From: a bacterium
GTDB taxonomy: Bacteria; Cyanobacteriota; Vampirovibrionia; Gastranaerophilales; Gastranaerophilaceae
DNA: 6,120 nucleotides
Direction: 5' to 3'
Assembly: GCA_017444705.1 (NCBI GenBank)
Contig: JAFSWA010000090.1
Span: 1-6,120 of the forward strand
Part shown: in pieces, positions 5,796 through 6,120 of the stretch
Numbering within the stretch: the first letter of the stretch is position 1
How the letters are laid out: each line of letters opens with the position of its first letter
The notes under the pieces: generated by a model
The model's database searches: none
Told to the model about the DNA's origin: nothing
What the model saw: only the letters and a program-made list of their open reading frames with translations
Made by a program: the position numbers and the translations under genes

Positions 5796-6120
5796 AATCT
5801 CCCCAAACTTTCGGTAATTTAATCCTCTAATGACTTCATTACCGTCCTCCGTAATAATCTATCAGCCACTGCTAATTATTTATCTGTGTATATTCTTATA
5901 TTACTTTAAAATAATAAAAAATGTTCAAATTTTGCAGGTCCATGCTTTTTATTTTACAATTTTACACTTGTAGCAGGGGTAAAATCCTTATATTCTGCGA
6001 AAAATTTATTTTTTGAAAAATTTACAAAACGATTAAAAAATTACAAAATAAAAAATAATATAAATTTTTATTAATATATTGTTAAACCGCAGGAATAATG
6101 TATAATTAAAGTAGGGAGAG
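5796..6120. other. AT-rich intergenic region, no convincing gene
   Basis: This 325-bp stretch has no supported coding region. Visible elements are an inverted pair CGGTAAT (5812-5818) and ATTACCG (5838-5844), and a tandem octamer ATTTTACA at 5951-5958 and 5959-5966. The second of these copies, or the first, can pair with GTAAAAT at 5979-5985. The 10-mer GAAAAATTTA occurs at 5999-6008 and 6015-6024, and the inverse TAAATTTTT at 6061-6069. The right end holds a promoter facing out of the window, so the AT-rich tract before it may act as an UP element or regulator-binding region. Confidence 0.6.
6079..6106 (+). promoter_or_regulatory. Sigma70-type promoter for a gene beyond the right edge
   Basis: TTGTTA (4 of 6 matches) at 6079-6084 and a perfect TATAAT at 6101-6106 are separated by 16 bp, with long A/T tracts upstream. 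Transcription would start near 6113. The final bases, AGGGAGAG (6113-6120), could be part of a ribosome binding site for a gene starting just outside the window. Confidence 0.65.

Noticed and set aside
5830..5973. A 47-codon ATG frame on the plus strand encoding a hydrophobic peptide that could be a membrane helix.
   Set aside because: It has no ribosome binding site and lies between a terminator-like palindrome and a promoter. AT-rich DNA readily gives hydrophobic translations, and no family is recognised.

Overview
The window reads as chromosomal DNA from a low-GC bacterium. By hand count of sample lines, the housekeeping genes on the left run at about 32-55% GC and the large gene on the right at about 23-30%. 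The best lineage clue is DapB. Its C-terminal block (HSVRMPGF..SQEVIFGAMGQ, then RHDSTDRKCYMPGVLLAIKYV) closely resembles what I remember of cyanobacterial DapB. With the AT-rich composition, this fits a non-photosynthetic cyanobacterial relative (Melainabacteria/Vampirovibrionia, perhaps Gastranaerophilales). That placement is inference and was not checked by any search.

Layout. Positions 1-155 are non-coding and hold short repeats and hairpins. Three complete genes then lie on the minus strand, transcribed right to left: dapB (lysine/diaminopimelate synthesis), ndk (nucleoside diphosphate kinase) and tgt (queuosine tRNA modification). ndk and tgt overlap by 20 bp. ndk has its own strong ribosome binding site and a probable promoter just downstream of dapB. 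A divergent intergenic region of about 83 bp (2566-2648) separates dapB from two plus-strand genes. These are an 803-residue STAND/NACHT-like P-loop ATPase with a C-terminal array of about eight TPR-type repeats, and rsmG (16S rRNA m7G527 methyltransferase), whose ATG directly follows the ATPase stop codon. A perfect 36-bp palindrome overlaps the rsmG stop codon and probably ends the transcript. The last 325 bp carry no convincing gene. They are very AT-rich and end in a good sigma70-type promoter that points to a gene beyond the right edge.

Functionally, four of the five genes are core metabolism or translation: DAP synthesis, NTP balance, tRNA modification and rRNA modification. The outlier is the ATPase-TPR protein. 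It has the architecture of signal-transducing STAND switches but no recognisable effector domain, and it is apparently translationally coupled to rsmG. It is the only candidate here for an undescribed system. Nothing in the window shows a phage-defence island, a mobile element with a transposase, or a CRISPR array.
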